A stretch of 64,000 nucleotides of DNA, from positions 124,001 to 188,000 of the forward strand of contig NZ_JFZG01000003.1 in the NCBI RefSeq assembly GCF_000607165.1, read 5' to 3'. The notes beneath the pieces are model-generated. The model ran no database searches and was not told the origin of the DNA. It was given only the letters and a program-made list of their open reading frames with translations. Origin of the DNA: Ralstonia pickettii. GTDB lineage: Bacteria; Pseudomonadota; Gammaproteobacteria; Burkholderiales; Burkholderiaceae. Of the stretch, positions 36,085 to 44,839 are shown piece by piece. The position numbers and the translations under genes are program-made. Within the stretch, counting starts at the first letter, position 1. The number at the start of each line of letters is the position of its first letter.

Positions 36085-36744
36085 ATGGCACGCATGAAAT
36101 TCATCTGTGACAGCGAGCGCTGCATCGAATGCAACGCCTGCGCCACGGCCTGCAAGAACGAACACGAGGTGCCCTGGGGCGTGAACCGGCGCCGCGTGGT
36201 CACGATCAACGACGGCATGATCGGCGCGGAGAAGTCCATCTCCGTGGCGTGCATGCATTGCTCCGATGCCCCGTGCATGGCGGTCTGCCCGGTCGACTGC
36301 TTCTACCGCACCGAAGACGGCGTGGTGCTGCACGACAAAGACGTCTGCATCGGCTGCGGCTACTGCTCGTATGCGTGCCCGTTCGGCGCGCCGCAGTTCC
36401 CCAGCCAAGGTACGTTTGGCGTGCGCGGCAAGATGGACAAGTGCACGTTCTGCGCGGGCGGCCCCGAGAAGAACGGCAGCGAGGAAGAATTCGAGAAGTA
36501 CGGTCGCAACCGCCTCGCTGAAGGCAAGCTGCCGCTGTGCGCCGAAATGTGCTCGACGAAGGCGCTGCTGGGCGGCGATGGCGATGTGATTTCCGACATC
36601 CTGCGTAACCGGGTCATGAAGCGCGGAAAGGGCGCTGAGTTGTTCGGATGGGGCACGGCTTACGGCGGTGGGCACGGCAAAGGCAGCCAGGCAGCGCCGG
36701 CTACTCCGGCCGCGCCTGCTTCAACGCCGGGAGCAAAATCATGA
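36085..36744 (+). CDS. fdhB: Formate dehydrogenase iron-sulfur subunit
   Basis: A 219-residue protein with four ferredoxin Cys sets. The first is CIECNACATACKNEHEVPWG at about residues 13-32, followed by CMHCSDAPCMAVCPVDC, CIGCGYCSYACPFGAP and CTFCAGG, with CAEMC later. No signal peptide is seen, so it is probably co-exported with FdhA as a complex. The conserved Cys sets fit the four clusters of the beta subunit family (FdnH/HybA-like). A Pro/Ala tail ends the protein. The stop overlaps the next start as ATGA. Confidence 0.93.
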   Translation: MARMKFICDSERCIECNACATACKNEHEVPWGVNRRRVVTINDGMIGAEKSISVACMHCSDAPCMAVCPVDCFYRTEDGVVLHDKDVCIGCGYCSYACPFGAPQFPSQGTFGVRGKMDKCTFCAGGPEKNGSEEEFEKYGRNRLAEGKLPLCAEMCSTKALLGGDGDVISDILRNRVMKRGKGAELFGWGTAYGGGHGKGSQAAPATPAAPASTPGAKS

Positions 36745-36986
36745 CCCCCAGAGCACGATCGACCAGCCTGCTGATCGCCCTGGGCGCTGCGCTGTTGCTC
36801 GGTGCCTGCGGCGAACGCCCGCAAGTCGCCTTTGCCTCGCACCGCAAGGACGACGCGCCAGCCTACAAGGGCGCGGAAGACGATCCGTTCATGGCCAAGA
36901 ACTGGACGCCCGGTGACCGCACGAGCTGGGAGAACCAGATCCGCGCGCGCGGCCAATACCAGAACGAGTACAACAAGACGCCATGA
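36741..36986 (+). CDS. Small lipoprotein in the formate dehydrogenase operon
   Basis: An 81-residue protein with signal peptide and lipobox LLGAC (Cys near residue 23). The mature part is short and polar, with FMAKNWTPGDRTSWENQIRARGQYQNEY near the end. The ATGA overlap with fdhB implies translational coupling. I do not recognise a named family. It may be a small accessory of the membrane-bound dehydrogenase. Confidence 0.75.
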   Translation: MTPRARSTSLLIALGAALLLGACGERPQVAFASHRKDDAPAYKGAEDDPFMAKNWTPGDRTSWENQIRARGQYQNEYNKTP

Positions 36987-37017
36987 CGCCATGACACGTA
37001 CGAGCGGAGGTTCGTCC

Positions 37018-38181
37018 ATGCGCACTTCCTGGAAACACCTTGCGATGGCCGTGTTGCTCGGCGCAGCGGCGGCGTTGGCGAGCGCTCAGCAGCCGGCCAG
37101 CGCGCCGGCCGCCAACAATGCCCCCGTCAACCCGGCTGTGCAACCGGCGCAACCGTTCTCCAATGTCGTCTCGGAGAACGTATTTGATCTACAGAAGCGC
37201 GATCTCGCCAAAGAGGCGCGAGACCAGGCCGCACGCCGTGTCACGCGACCCGGCAACAACGCACCTGTCTGGCGCGAGGTCAACTCCGATCAGGCCCATT
37301 ACGCCAGCATTCCCGGGCTGGAAGCCGGCGTGCTGATCCAGCGCACCGGGCAGAAATGGCGGCTGTTCCGCAACGGCGTGATCACCGTGTGGGGTGGTTG
37401 GCTCGTGGTGCTGGTGCCACTGCTCATCCTGGGCTTTTTCCTGTGGCGCGGCACGATTCCCCTGAAGGAAGCGCCCACCGGCCGCAAGATCGAGCGCTTC
37501 ACGCCCACCGAGCGCTATGTGCACTGGACGATGGCGATTTCCTTCGTCACGCTGGGCGTGTCGGGCATCGTCATGCTGTGGGGCAAGCATTTTCTGCTGC
37601 CGATCCTTGGGCACCAGTTGTTCGGCTGGCTGACGTACATATTGAAAAATCTCCACAACCTGGTGGGGCCGCTCTTCACGGTCAGCATCATCTTGGCCTT
37701 CGTGATGTGGGTGGGGGACAACCTGCCGCGCCGCGGCGACATGAAATGGCTGCTGAGCTTGGGCGGCATGTTTGCCGGCGAGCACGGCGCCGAAGTGCCG
37801 TCGCACCGCTTCAATGCCGGCGAGAAGCTCTGGTTCTGGGGCGGGCTCGTCGTGTTCGGGCTGATCCTGTCGGCCTCGGGCTGGACGCTCGATCGCATCG
37901 TCCCGGGCGTGGATTACTACCGCAGCACGATGCAACTGGCCGAGGTCATTCACGCCATTGCGGCGGTGGGCATGATCTGCATGTCGCTGGGCCACATCTA
38001 CATGGGCACGGTCGGGATGGAAGGGGCTTACCGCGCAATGCGTGATGGCTATGTCGACGAGGCCTGGGCGAAGGAGCATCACGAGCTTTGGTACGACGAC
38101 GTCAAGGCCGGCAAGATCCCCGCGCAGCGGACTCAACCGCCTGCGCCGCCGGCGCCGAGCGAGCAGCCCGCCAAGTCATGA
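37018..38181 (+). CDS. fdhC: Formate dehydrogenase cytochrome b subunit
   Basis: A 387-residue membrane protein with an N-terminal signal peptide (ALASAQQ near residues 20-26). Then comes a periplasmic segment of about 90 residues and five apparent membrane helices. The first helix is WGGWLVVLVPLLILGFFLW; later ones contain the likely haem-binding His of RYVHWTMAISFVTLGVSG, LKNLHNLVGPLF and EVIHAIAAVGMICMSLGHIYMG. It is the FdnI-like gamma subunit that passes electrons to quinone. GGAGG at 37006-37010 is 7 bases from the chosen ATG; an earlier ATG at 36991 is less well placed. Confidence 0.92.
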   Translation: MRTSWKHLAMAVLLGAAAALASAQQPASAPAANNAPVNPAVQPAQPFSNVVSENVFDLQKRDLAKEARDQAARRVTRPGNNAPVWREVNSDQAHYASIPGLEAGVLIQRTGQKWRLFRNGVITVWGGWLVVLVPLLILGFFLWRGTIPLKEAPTGRKIERFTPTERYVHWTMAISFVTLGVSGIVMLWGKHFLLPILGHQLFGWLTYILKNLHNLVGPLFTVSIILAFVMWVGDNLPRRGDMKWLLSLGGMFAGEHGAEVPSHRFNAGEKLWFWGGLVVFGLILSASGWTLDRIVPGVDYYRSTMQLAEVIHAIAAVGMICMSLGHIYMGTVGMEGAYRAMRDGYVDEAWAKEHHELWYDDVKAGKIPAQRTQPPAPPAPSEQPAKS

Positions 38182-38216
38182 CGCCATCGACCGCCACCGA
38201 ATCAAGGAACCTCACC

Positions 38217-38534
38217 ATGCATGCATCCGCTCTGAGCCGCGCCGCAGGTATGGCACTTGCTGCCGCCATGCTGAGCCTGACAAGCGGACTGGCCGGCGCC
38301 AAGCTGCCGGCACCGACGGAAGAACAGAAGGCACAGGCCGTTCTGGCGAAGGCCAAGGCAGCCTGGGGTGACAAGGTGGCCGCGTTCCAGACGTGCAAGG
38401 CCCAGGACAAGGTGGCGGCGTCCTACCAGGCCGGCGGCAAGGCTGCGCATACGCAACCGGGCGCGCCGTGCGTTGACCCCGGGCCGTTTGTCGCACCCAT
38501 GCCTCCAGCATCTGCACCAGCGGCCAAAGGGTGA
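38217..38534 (+). CDS. Hypothetical exported protein
   Basis: A 105-residue protein. Residues 1-28 form a signal peptide (AAAMLSLTSGLAGA). The mature part holds two Cys residues (QTCKAQ and APCVDPG) and a Pro/Ala tail. I do not recognise a family. AAGGA at 38204-38208 precedes the ATG by about 8 bases; an ATG at 38178 overlapping the fdhC stop is an alternative. It lies close behind fdhC, so it is probably transcribed with it. Confidence 0.7.
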   Translation: MHASALSRAAGMALAAAMLSLTSGLAGAKLPAPTEEQKAQAVLAKAKAAWGDKVAAFQTCKAQDKVAASYQAGGKAAHTQPGAPCVDPGPFVAPMPPASAPAAKG

Positions 38535-38550
38535 ACCGCTGTTGCCAATG

Positions 38551-38578
38551 TTGCGTGTTCATCATCCGGCAGTACAAT
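38551..38578 (+). promoter_or_regulatory. Candidate sigma-70 promoter of sodC
   Basis: TTGCGT (38551-38556) and TACAAT (38573-38578) are separated by 16 bases, giving a start near 38585, about 32 bases before the sodC ATG. Confidence 0.55.
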
Positions 38579-38616
38579 CGTCCGCTCCCCGAGTGAACCC
38601 TGACTGGAGGTGACAC

Positions 38617-39168
38617 ATGAAGCAACTCGTGATTGCACTCGCCGCGATCGGCCTGATGGCCGGCTGCGCATCGAACTCAGCGTCGACGGCCAAGGCGGCT
38701 AATGCTGGTGACGGCGCCATGGCGGCCTCGGCCGTGCTGGCACCCAAGAGCGGCAGTACCGTGCAAGGCAGCGTGAAGCTCGCGCAGCAAGGCGACAATC
38801 GGGTTGCCATCGCCGTGGATATTTCTGGTTTGCCGGCCAACGGCATGTTCGGTTTCCACGTGCATGAGAAGGGCGATTGCTCGTCGGCGGATGGCAATAG
38901 CGCTGGCGGCCACTTCAACCCGACCGGCCAGCAGCACGGTGATCCGCGCCACGGCGCACACCACGCCGGCGACATTCCGATGCTGCAATCCGATGCCAAC
39001 GGCAAGGCCGTCGGCTCGATCGTTCTTTCCGGCGTGACGCTGTCGCCTGGGCCCACGAGCCTGGTCGGCCATGCGCTGATCGTCCACGCAGGCAAGGACG
39101 ACTACATGACCCAGCCCACCGGCAATTCCGGCGGGCGCATCGCTTGCGGCGTGATCGTGGCGAACTGA
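38617..39168 (+). CDS. sodC: Superoxide dismutase [Cu-Zn], lipoprotein
   Basis: A 183-residue SodC. The signal peptide carries lipobox LMAGC (Cys near residue 13). The copper/zinc ligands are visible in GFHVHEKGDCSS, GGHFNPTGQQHG, HHAGDIPML and GHALIVHAGKDDY, and the GGRIACGVI ending is typical of the family. It converts superoxide to peroxide in the periplasm or at the outer membrane. A GGAGGTGACAC ribosome-binding site stands just before the start. It has its own promoter candidate and a strong terminator, so it is its own unit within the formate dehydrogenase locus. Confidence 0.95.
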   Translation: MKQLVIALAAIGLMAGCASNSASTAKAANAGDGAMAASAVLAPKSGSTVQGSVKLAQQGDNRVAIAVDISGLPANGMFGFHVHEKGDCSSADGNSAGGHFNPTGQQHGDPRHGAHHAGDIPMLQSDANGKAVGSIVLSGVTLSPGPTSLVGHALIVHAGKDDYMTQPTGNSGGRIACGVIVAN

Positions 39169-39180
39169 TCGCCCGCACGC

Positions 39181-39240
39181 GGTACCTGCTCGCGCAGGTA
39201 CCAGCCGCACCATGCGCACGCTTGCCGTGCGCATTTTTAT
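39181..39240 (+). terminator. Two tandem hairpins after sodC, the second an intrinsic terminator
   Basis: GGTACCTGC-tcgc-GCAGGTACC (39181-39202) is a perfect 9-bp stem. ATGCGCACG-cttgc-CGTGCGCAT (39212-39234) is a second perfect 9-bp stem followed by T5 and ATTT. Together they separate sodC from fdhD. Confidence 0.85.
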
Positions 39241-39256
39241 TTGAACGAAGACATTG

Positions 39257-40132
39257 ATGCCGCTGCGCCCTGAACTGACCAACGCTTCCGTTCCGCTGCT
39301 CGACGAGGTTGAAGTGCTCGACGAGCTGGGCCGCGCCCGCAATGTCTACATCCCCGGTGAACGCCCGCTCACCGTCTACCTCGACAAGCGCGAACTGGTC
39401 ACGCTGATGACGCTGGGCGGCGCGCCCGAAGCGCTCGTACTCGGCTATCTGCGTAACCAGCGCCTGGTCAGCAGCATCGACGACATCGCCTCCATCCAGG
39501 TCGACTGGGAAACCGAATCCGCTGCCGTCACCACGCGCGGCGGCATTGCAGACCTGGATGAGAAGACCGCCCGCCGCACCGTGACCACCGGTTGCGGGCA
39601 GGGCACCGTGTTTGGCTCGCTGATGGACGAGATCGACGCCATCCATCTGCCGTCCGACGCGCGCATGACGCAGACCACGCTGTATCGCGTGGTCGACACC
39701 ATCCGCCTGCAGCAGTCGATCTACAAGCAAGCGGGGTCGGTGCATGGCTGCGCGCTGTTCGATGTGCACGGCGGACTGCTGCACTTCATCGAAGACGTGG
39801 GCCGCCACAATGCCGTGGATGCCATCGCCGGCCTCATGTGGCTTGAGGGAATGGGCGGCGGCGACAAGATCTTCTACACCACCGGCCGCCTGACCTCCGA
39901 GATGGTCATCAAAGGCGCGCAGATGGGCATTCCGTTCCTGCTGTCGCGCTCGGGGGTCACGCAGATGGGCCACCAGATGGCGCAGCGGGTCAACCTGACG
40001 CTGTTTGCGCGGTGCACTGGGCGGCACTTTCTGCTCTACACGGGGCGGGACCGTTTTGTGGCCGAGCCGGAGGTGGCCGGCACGGTCGGGCCGCGCGGGG
40101 AGCTGCCCCAGGCGGCGGAATCCGGCCGCTGA
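39257..40132 (+). CDS. fdhD: Formate dehydrogenase accessory sulfurtransferase FdhD
   Basis: A 291-residue FdhD, needed to hand sulfur from IscS to the molybdenum cofactor of formate dehydrogenase. Landmarks: GERPLTVYLDKRELVTLMTLGGAPEALVLGYL, the active Cys in TGCGQGT (Cys113), and GGLLHFIEDVGRHNAVDAIAGLMW with SEMVIKGAQMGIPFLLSRSG toward the end. The E. coli motif has two Cys (CxxC); here the second is replaced, leaving CGQG. ATG 39257 was preferred over TTG 39254. It probably has its own promoter, because the sodC terminator precedes it. Confidence 0.93.
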   Translation: MPLRPELTNASVPLLDEVEVLDELGRARNVYIPGERPLTVYLDKRELVTLMTLGGAPEALVLGYLRNQRLVSSIDDIASIQVDWETESAAVTTRGGIADLDEKTARRTVTTGCGQGTVFGSLMDEIDAIHLPSDARMTQTTLYRVVDTIRLQQSIYKQAGSVHGCALFDVHGGLLHFIEDVGRHNAVDAIAGLMWLEGMGGGDKIFYTTGRLTSEMVIKGAQMGIPFLLSRSGVTQMGHQMAQRVNLTLFARCTGRHFLLYTGRDRFVAEPEVAGTVGPRGELPQAAESGR

Positions 40133-40225
40133 TCTGCCCGCGTTTGTTCGGATAAGGCCCGCGCAAGCCATCAGCCGCCACGGGGTTTTCCGTCACAGGT
40201 TTGGGAGTACAATCCGCGTTCCAAA

Positions 40226-40303
40226 CCGGCCCCAGCCGCGGGCCGGCCTGCTGGCGTGACCAAATGGGGACAGTTTTCGCACCGCGAAGCCTGCCCCCAT
40301 TTG
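40226..40303 (+). promoter_or_regulatory. Two hairpins in the dcd leader
   Basis: A first stem CCGGCCC/GGGCCGG spans 40226-40246. A second, longer one spans 40261-40303: CAAATGGGG pairs with CCCCATTTG, then CAG with CTG, then TTCGC with GCGAA around ACC. A -10-like TACAAT stands at 40208-40213. No T-tract follows either stem, so termination is unlikely and a role in translation or stability is more plausible. Confidence 0.5.
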
Positions 40304-40328
40304 TTCATCCAAGGTATCTGGACGCTCC

Positions 40329-40895
40329 ATGAGCATCAAATCCGACAAGTGGATCCGCCGCATGGCCGAGCAGCACGGCATGATCGAGCCGTTCGAGCCC
40401 GGTCAAGTGCGCGAATCCGAAGGGCGCCGCATTGTTTCCTACGGCACGTCGAGCTACGGCTACGACATCCGTTGCGCCGACGAATTCAAGATCTTCACCA
40501 ACATCAACAGCACCATCGTCGATCCGAAGAACTTCGACGAGAAGTCGTTTGTCGACTTCAAGGGCGATGTGTGCATCATCCCGCCGAACTCGTTCGCGCT
40601 GGCCCGCACGATGGAGTATTTCCGCATCCCGCGCACGGTGCTGACCGTGTGTCTGGGCAAGAGCACGTACGCGCGCTGCGGGATCATCGTGAACGTCACG
40701 CCGTTCGAGCCCGAATGGGAAGGCTACGTGACGCTGGAGTTCTCCAACACCACGCCGCTGCCCGCCAAGATCTACGCCGGCGAAGGCTGCGCGCAGGTGC
40801 TGTTCTTCGAGAGCGACGAGGAATGCGAAACCTCGTACAAGGATCGTGGTGGCAAGTATCAAGGCCAGCACGGTGTGACGCTGCCCAAGACCTAG
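40329..40895 (+). CDS. dcd: dCTP deaminase
   Basis: A 188-residue trimeric dCTP deaminase that makes dUTP for thymidylate synthesis. Landmarks: [86 protein letters not shown] in pieces, and the C-terminal [20 protein letters not shown]. Length is normal. It lies 73 bases upstream of the decarboxylase gene on the same strand. Confidence 0.96.
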   Translation: MSIKSDKWIRRMAEQHGMIEPFEPGQVRESEGRRIVSYGTSSYGYDIRCADEFKIFTNINSTIVDPKNFDEKSFVDFKGDVCIIPPNSFALARTMEYFRIPRTVLTVCLGKSTYARCGIIVNVTPFEPEWEGYVTLEFSNTTPLPAKIYAGEGCAQVLFFESDEECETSYKDRGGKYQGQHGVTLPKT

Positions 40896-40968
40896 TTTTT
40901 GTAGTCCGTTTCCGCGCGTTCAGGCGTATCCGGAGCGGTGCCTTTAGCTTCATCCATAAGGAACCACG

Positions 40969-43248
40969 ATGAAATTCCGCTTTCCCGTCATCATCATTGA
41001 CGAGGACTTCCGCTCCGAGAACATCTCCGGGTCGGGCATTCGCGCGCTGGCCCAGGCCATCGAGCAGGAGGGGATGGAGGTTACTGGCCTCACCAGCTAT
41101 GGTGACCTGACCTCGTTCGCCCAACAGTCGAGCCGTGCCTCCACCTTCATCGTCTCGATCGACGACGATGAATTCATCAACCCGGACAACGACAAGCCCG
41201 AACCGGAAGCGGTCGAAAACCTGCGCGCCTTCGTGGCCGAGGTGCGTCGCCGCAACGCCGACATTCCCATCTTCCTGTACGGCGAAACGCGCACCTCGCG
41301 CCATCTGCCGAACGACGTGCTGCGCGAGCTGCACGGCTTCATTCACATGTTCGAGGACACGCCCGAGTTCGTGGCCCGACACATCATTCGTGAAGCGCGC
41401 AACTACCTGGATTCACTGCCGCCGCCGTTCTTCAAGGCGCTGATCGACTACGCGCAGGACAGCTCGTATTCGTGGCATTGCCCGGGGCACTCGGGCGGCG
41501 TGGCGTTCCTGAAGAGCCCGGTGGGGCAAGTGTTCCACCAGTTCTTCGGCGAGAACATGCTGCGCGCCGACGTCTGCAACGCCGTGGAAGAACTCGGCCA
41601 GTTGCTTGACCACACGGGCCCGGTGGCCGCGTCTGAGCGCAACGCCGCGCGCATCTTCGGTTCGGATCACATGTTCTTCGTGACCAACGGCACGTCGACG
41701 TCGAACAAGATGGTGTGGCACGCTAACGTGGCGCCCGGCGACATCGTGGTGGTGGACCGCAACTGCCACAAGTCGATCCTGCACGCGATCATGATGACGG
41801 GGGCGATCCCCGTGTTCCTGATGCCGACGCGCAACCATTTCGGCATCATCGGCCCGATCCCGAAGAGCGAGTTCGAGCCCGAAACGATTGCCAAGAAGAT
41901 CGCCGATCACCCGTTCGCCAGCCAGGCCAAGAACAAGAAGCCGCGCATCCTCACCATCACGCAGGGCACGTACGACGGCGTGCTGTACAACGCCGAGATG
42001 ATCAAGAACATGCTGTCGACCGAAATCGACACGCTGCACTTTGATGAAGCGTGGCTGCCGCATGCGTCGTTCCACCCGTTCTACGAGGACATGCACGCCA
42101 TTGGTCACGGCCGCCCGCGCAGCAAGGACGCGCTGGTGTTTGCCACGCAGAGCACGCACAAGCTGCTGGCCGGCTTGTCGCAGGCCTCGCAGATCCTCGT
42201 GCAGGATTCCGAAACGCGCAAGCTCGATACGTACCGCTTCAATGAGGCGTATCTGATGCACACGTCGACGAGCCCGCAATATTCGATCATCGCTTCATGC
42301 GACGTGGCCGCGGCGATGATGGAGGCGCCGGGCGGTACTGCGCTGGTGGAGGAGAGCATCGCCGAAGCGCTGGACTTCCGCCGCGCCATGCGCAAGGTGG
42401 AACAGGAATACGTCGGCACGAATGGCGGCAGTGGACGTGGCGACGACTGGTGGTTCAAGGTCTGGGGCCCGAACGACCTGTCCGACGAAGGCATCGAAGA
42501 CCGCGAAGCGTGGATGCTGAAGGCCAACGAGCGTTGGCACGGCTTTGGCAACCTGGCCGAAGACTTCAACCTGCTTGATCCGATCAAGGCCACCATCATC
42601 ACCCCAGGCCTGGATGTGGACGGCAAGTTCAGCGACTCGGGCATCCCGGCCGCCATCGTGACGCGTTACCTGGCTGAGCACGGCATCATCGTCGAGAAGA
42701 CCGGTCTCTACTCGTTCTTCATCATGTTCACCATCGGCATCACGAAGGGCCGCTGGAACTCGATGGTGACCGAGCTGCAGCAATTCAAGGACGATTACGA
42801 CAACAACCAGCCGCTGTGGCGCGTGTTGCCGGAGTTCGTGCGCCAGTTCCCGCAGTACGAGCGCATCGGCCTGCGTGAGCTGTGCGACAGCATCCACAGC
42901 GTCTACCAGGCCAACGACGTGGCTCGCGTGACGACGGAGATGTACCTGTCGAACATGGAACCGGCGATGAAGCCGTCGGACGCCTGGGCCAAGATGGCCC
43001 ACCGTGAAACCGAGCGCGTGGCAATCGACGACCTGGAAGGCCGCATCACCGCCATCCTGCTGACGCCGTATCCCCCGGGTATTCCACTGCTGATTCCGGG
43101 CGAACGCTTCAACAAGACGATCGTGCAGTACCTGCAATTCGCACGCGAGTTCAACAAGCTGTTCCCGGGCTTCGAGACCGACATTCACGGCCTGGTCGAG
43201 GAAGAGGTCGACGGCAAGATGGGGTATTTCGTCGACTGCGTGCGCTGA
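40969..43248 (+). CDS. Orn/Lys/Arg decarboxylase
   Basis: A 759-residue fold-type I PLP decarboxylase of the biodegradative/constitutive family (LdcC/CadA/AdiA/SpeC). An N-terminal wing domain (about 1-130) precedes the PLP domain with WHCPGHSGGVAFLKSPVG, FFVTNGTSTSNKMV and HFDEAWLPHASFHPFY. The Schiff-base Lys is about residue 398 (TQSTHKLLAGLSQ). The C-terminal domain ends near KMGYFVDCVR. Substrate cannot be fixed from sequence alone; lysine or arginine are likelier than ornithine. No antiporter gene is adjacent, so an acid-stress operon is not evident. It ends at a strong terminator. Confidence 0.88.
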   Translation: MKFRFPVIIIDEDFRSENISGSGIRALAQAIEQEGMEVTGLTSYGDLTSFAQQSSRASTFIVSIDDDEFINPDNDKPEPEAVENLRAFVAEVRRRNADIPIFLYGETRTSRHLPNDVLRELHGFIHMFEDTPEFVARHIIREARNYLDSLPPPFFKALIDYAQDSSYSWHCPGHSGGVAFLKSPVGQVFHQFFGENMLRADVCNAVEELGQLLDHTGPVAASERNAARIFGSDHMFFVTNGTSTSNKMVWHANVAPGDIVVVDRNCHKSILHAIMMTGAIPVFLMPTRNHFGIIGPIPKSEFEPETIAKKIADHPFASQAKNKKPRILTITQGTYDGVLYNAEMIKNMLSTEIDTLHFDEAWLPHASFHPFYEDMHAIGHGRPRSKDALVFATQSTHKLLAGLSQASQILVQDSETRKLDTYRFNEAYLMHTSTSPQYSIIASCDVAAAMMEAPGGTALVEESIAEALDFRRAMRKVEQEYVGTNGGSGRGDDWWFKVWGPNDLSDEGIEDREAWMLKANERWHGFGNLAEDFNLLDPIKATIITPGLDVDGKFSDSGIPAAIVTRYLAEHGIIVEKTGLYSFFIMFTIGITKGRWNSMVTELQQFKDDYDNNQPLWRVLPEFVRQFPQYERIGLRELCDSIHSVYQANDVARVTTEMYLSNMEPAMKPSDAWAKMAHRETERVAIDDLEGRITAILLTPYPPGIPLLIPGERFNKTIVQYLQFAREFNKLFPGFETDIHGLVEEEVDGKMGYFVDCVR

Positions 43249-43266
43249 GTTTCAGCCACGCAAAAC

Positions 43267-43299
43267 AAAAACGCCGCGCTGAATCAGCGCGGCGTTTTT
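43267..43299. terminator. Bidirectional intrinsic terminator between the decarboxylase gene and argH
   Basis: AACGCCGCGCT and AGCGCGGCGTT form a perfect 11-bp stem around GAATC, with A and T tracts on both sides. It ends both convergent units. Confidence 0.9.
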
Positions 43300-43318
43300 G
43301 TTTGCAGCGTGCGGCAGA

Positions 43319-44734
43319 TTATTCCGCCAGCGCCGCCCGAGCAAACGCAATGGCTTGCTTCACCTGCTCCGGCGCCGTTCCGCCGATGTGGTTGCGCGAG
43401 GCGACCGAGCCTTCCAGTGTCAGCACGGCGTGCACATCGTCGCTGATCAGATCGGACTTGTCGCCCAGGCCGCAGATGTCGCGCAGTTGTGCCACGGACA
43501 GGTCTGCCAAATCACAGCGCAGGTCGTCGCACGCGCGCACCGCGTGCGCCACGGCTTCGTGTGCATCGCGGAAGGGCAGGCCACGTTTGACGAGGTAGTC
43601 GGCCAGATCGGTGGCGGTGGCGTAGCCCTGCAGAGCTGCGGCGCGCATCGCGTCGGCCTTGACGGTGATGCCTGGCACCATGTCGGCAAAGATGCGCAGC
43701 GTGTCGACCACGGTATCCACGGTGTCGAACAGCGGTTCCTTGTCTTCCTGGTTGTCCTTGTTGTAGGCCAGCGGTTGGCCCTTCATCAGCGTGAGCAGGC
43801 CGATCAGGTGGCCATTGACGCGGCCGGTCTTGCCGCGCGCCAGTTCGGGCACGTCGGGGTTTTTCTTCTGCGGCATGATCGAGCTGCCGGTGCAGAAGCG
43901 GTCCGCAATGTCGATAAAGCCCACACGCGGGCTCATCCACAGCACCAGCTCTTCAGAGAAGCGCGAGACGTGGGTCATGACGAGCGCGGCGGCGGCGCAG
44001 AATTCGATGGCGAAGTCGCGGTCGGACACGGCGTCCAGCGAGTTGCGGCACACGCCGTCAAAGCCGAGTTGCTGGGCGACGAATTCACGGTTGATCGGGT
44101 AGCTCGTACCAGCCAGCGCCGCGGCGCCCAGCGGCAGGCGGTTGACGCGCTTGCGGGCGTCCAGCATGCGCTCGGTGTCGCGGGTGAACATCTCGACGTA
44201 GGCCAGCAGGTGATGGCCGAACACCACCGGTTGCGCGACCTGCAAGTGCGTGAAGCCCGGGACGATGGTGTTGGTGTGCTGTTCGGCCAAGTCCAGCAGC
44301 GCGCTGCGCAGGGCCTTGAGCAGCCCGACGATGTTGTCGATCTCGCTGCGCAGCCACAGGCGGATGTCGGTGGCAACCTGGTCGTTGCGCGAGCGGCCCG
44401 TGTGCAGGCGCTTGCCGGCGTCGCCCGCCATGGCGGTCAGACGCGCTTCGATGTTCAGGTGCACGTCTTCCAGGTCCAGCTTCCACTCGAACGTGCCGGC
44501 TTCGATCTCCTGGCGGATCTGCGCCATGCCCTTTTCGATGGCGGCGCGGTCGGCTTCAGCGATGATGCCTTGCTTGGCGAGCATGGCGGCGTGCGCGAGC
44601 GAGCCCTGGATGTCGAACAGTGCGAGGCGCTTGTCGAAGAACACCGACGCGGTATAGCGCTTGACGAGATCGGACACCGGCTCGTTAAAGCGGGCGGACC
44701 ACGCTTCGGCCTTCTTGGCGAGTTGGGAGGTCAT
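43319..44734 (-). CDS. argH: Argininosuccinate lyase
   Basis: A 471-residue ArgH, splitting argininosuccinate into arginine and fumarate. Landmarks: [38 protein letters not shown] at the start, [37 protein letters not shown] and the fumarase-family signature [12 protein letters not shown], near residues 275-286. Cytoplasmic, last step of arginine synthesis. No other arg gene adjoins it here. Confidence 0.97.
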   Translation of the reverse strand: MTSQLAKKAEAWSARFNEPVSDLVKRYTASVFFDKRLALFDIQGSLAHAAMLAKQGIIAEADRAAIEKGMAQIRQEIEAGTFEWKLDLEDVHLNIEARLTAMAGDAGKRLHTGRSRNDQVATDIRLWLRSEIDNIVGLLKALRSALLDLAEQHTNTIVPGFTHLQVAQPVVFGHHLLAYVEMFTRDTERMLDARKRVNRLPLGAAALAGTSYPINREFVAQQLGFDGVCRNSLDAVSDRDFAIEFCAAAALVMTHVSRFSEELVLWMSPRVGFIDIADRFCTGSSIMPQKKNPDVPELARGKTGRVNGHLIGLLTLMKGQPLAYNKDNQEDKEPLFDTVDTVVDTLRIFADMVPGITVKADAMRAAALQGYATATDLADYLVKRGLPFRDAHEAVAHAVRACDDLRCDLADLSVAQLRDICGLGDKSDLISDDVHAVLTLEGSVASRNHIGGTAPEQVKQAIAFARAALAE

Positions 44735-44839
44735 GGGCGGACTGCTGGAGGAGGCGGCTAGCAGGCGGGGCCAGCCGCAAATTCAGGAAACCGCGATTAT
44801 ATCGCCCGCCGGGACTTTCAGCCCCCGCGCCAGAGCCGG

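Noticed and set aside
43298-44761. 487-codon plus-strand reading frame opposite argH
   Set aside because: It is antisense to a full argH and shows no recognisable domain.
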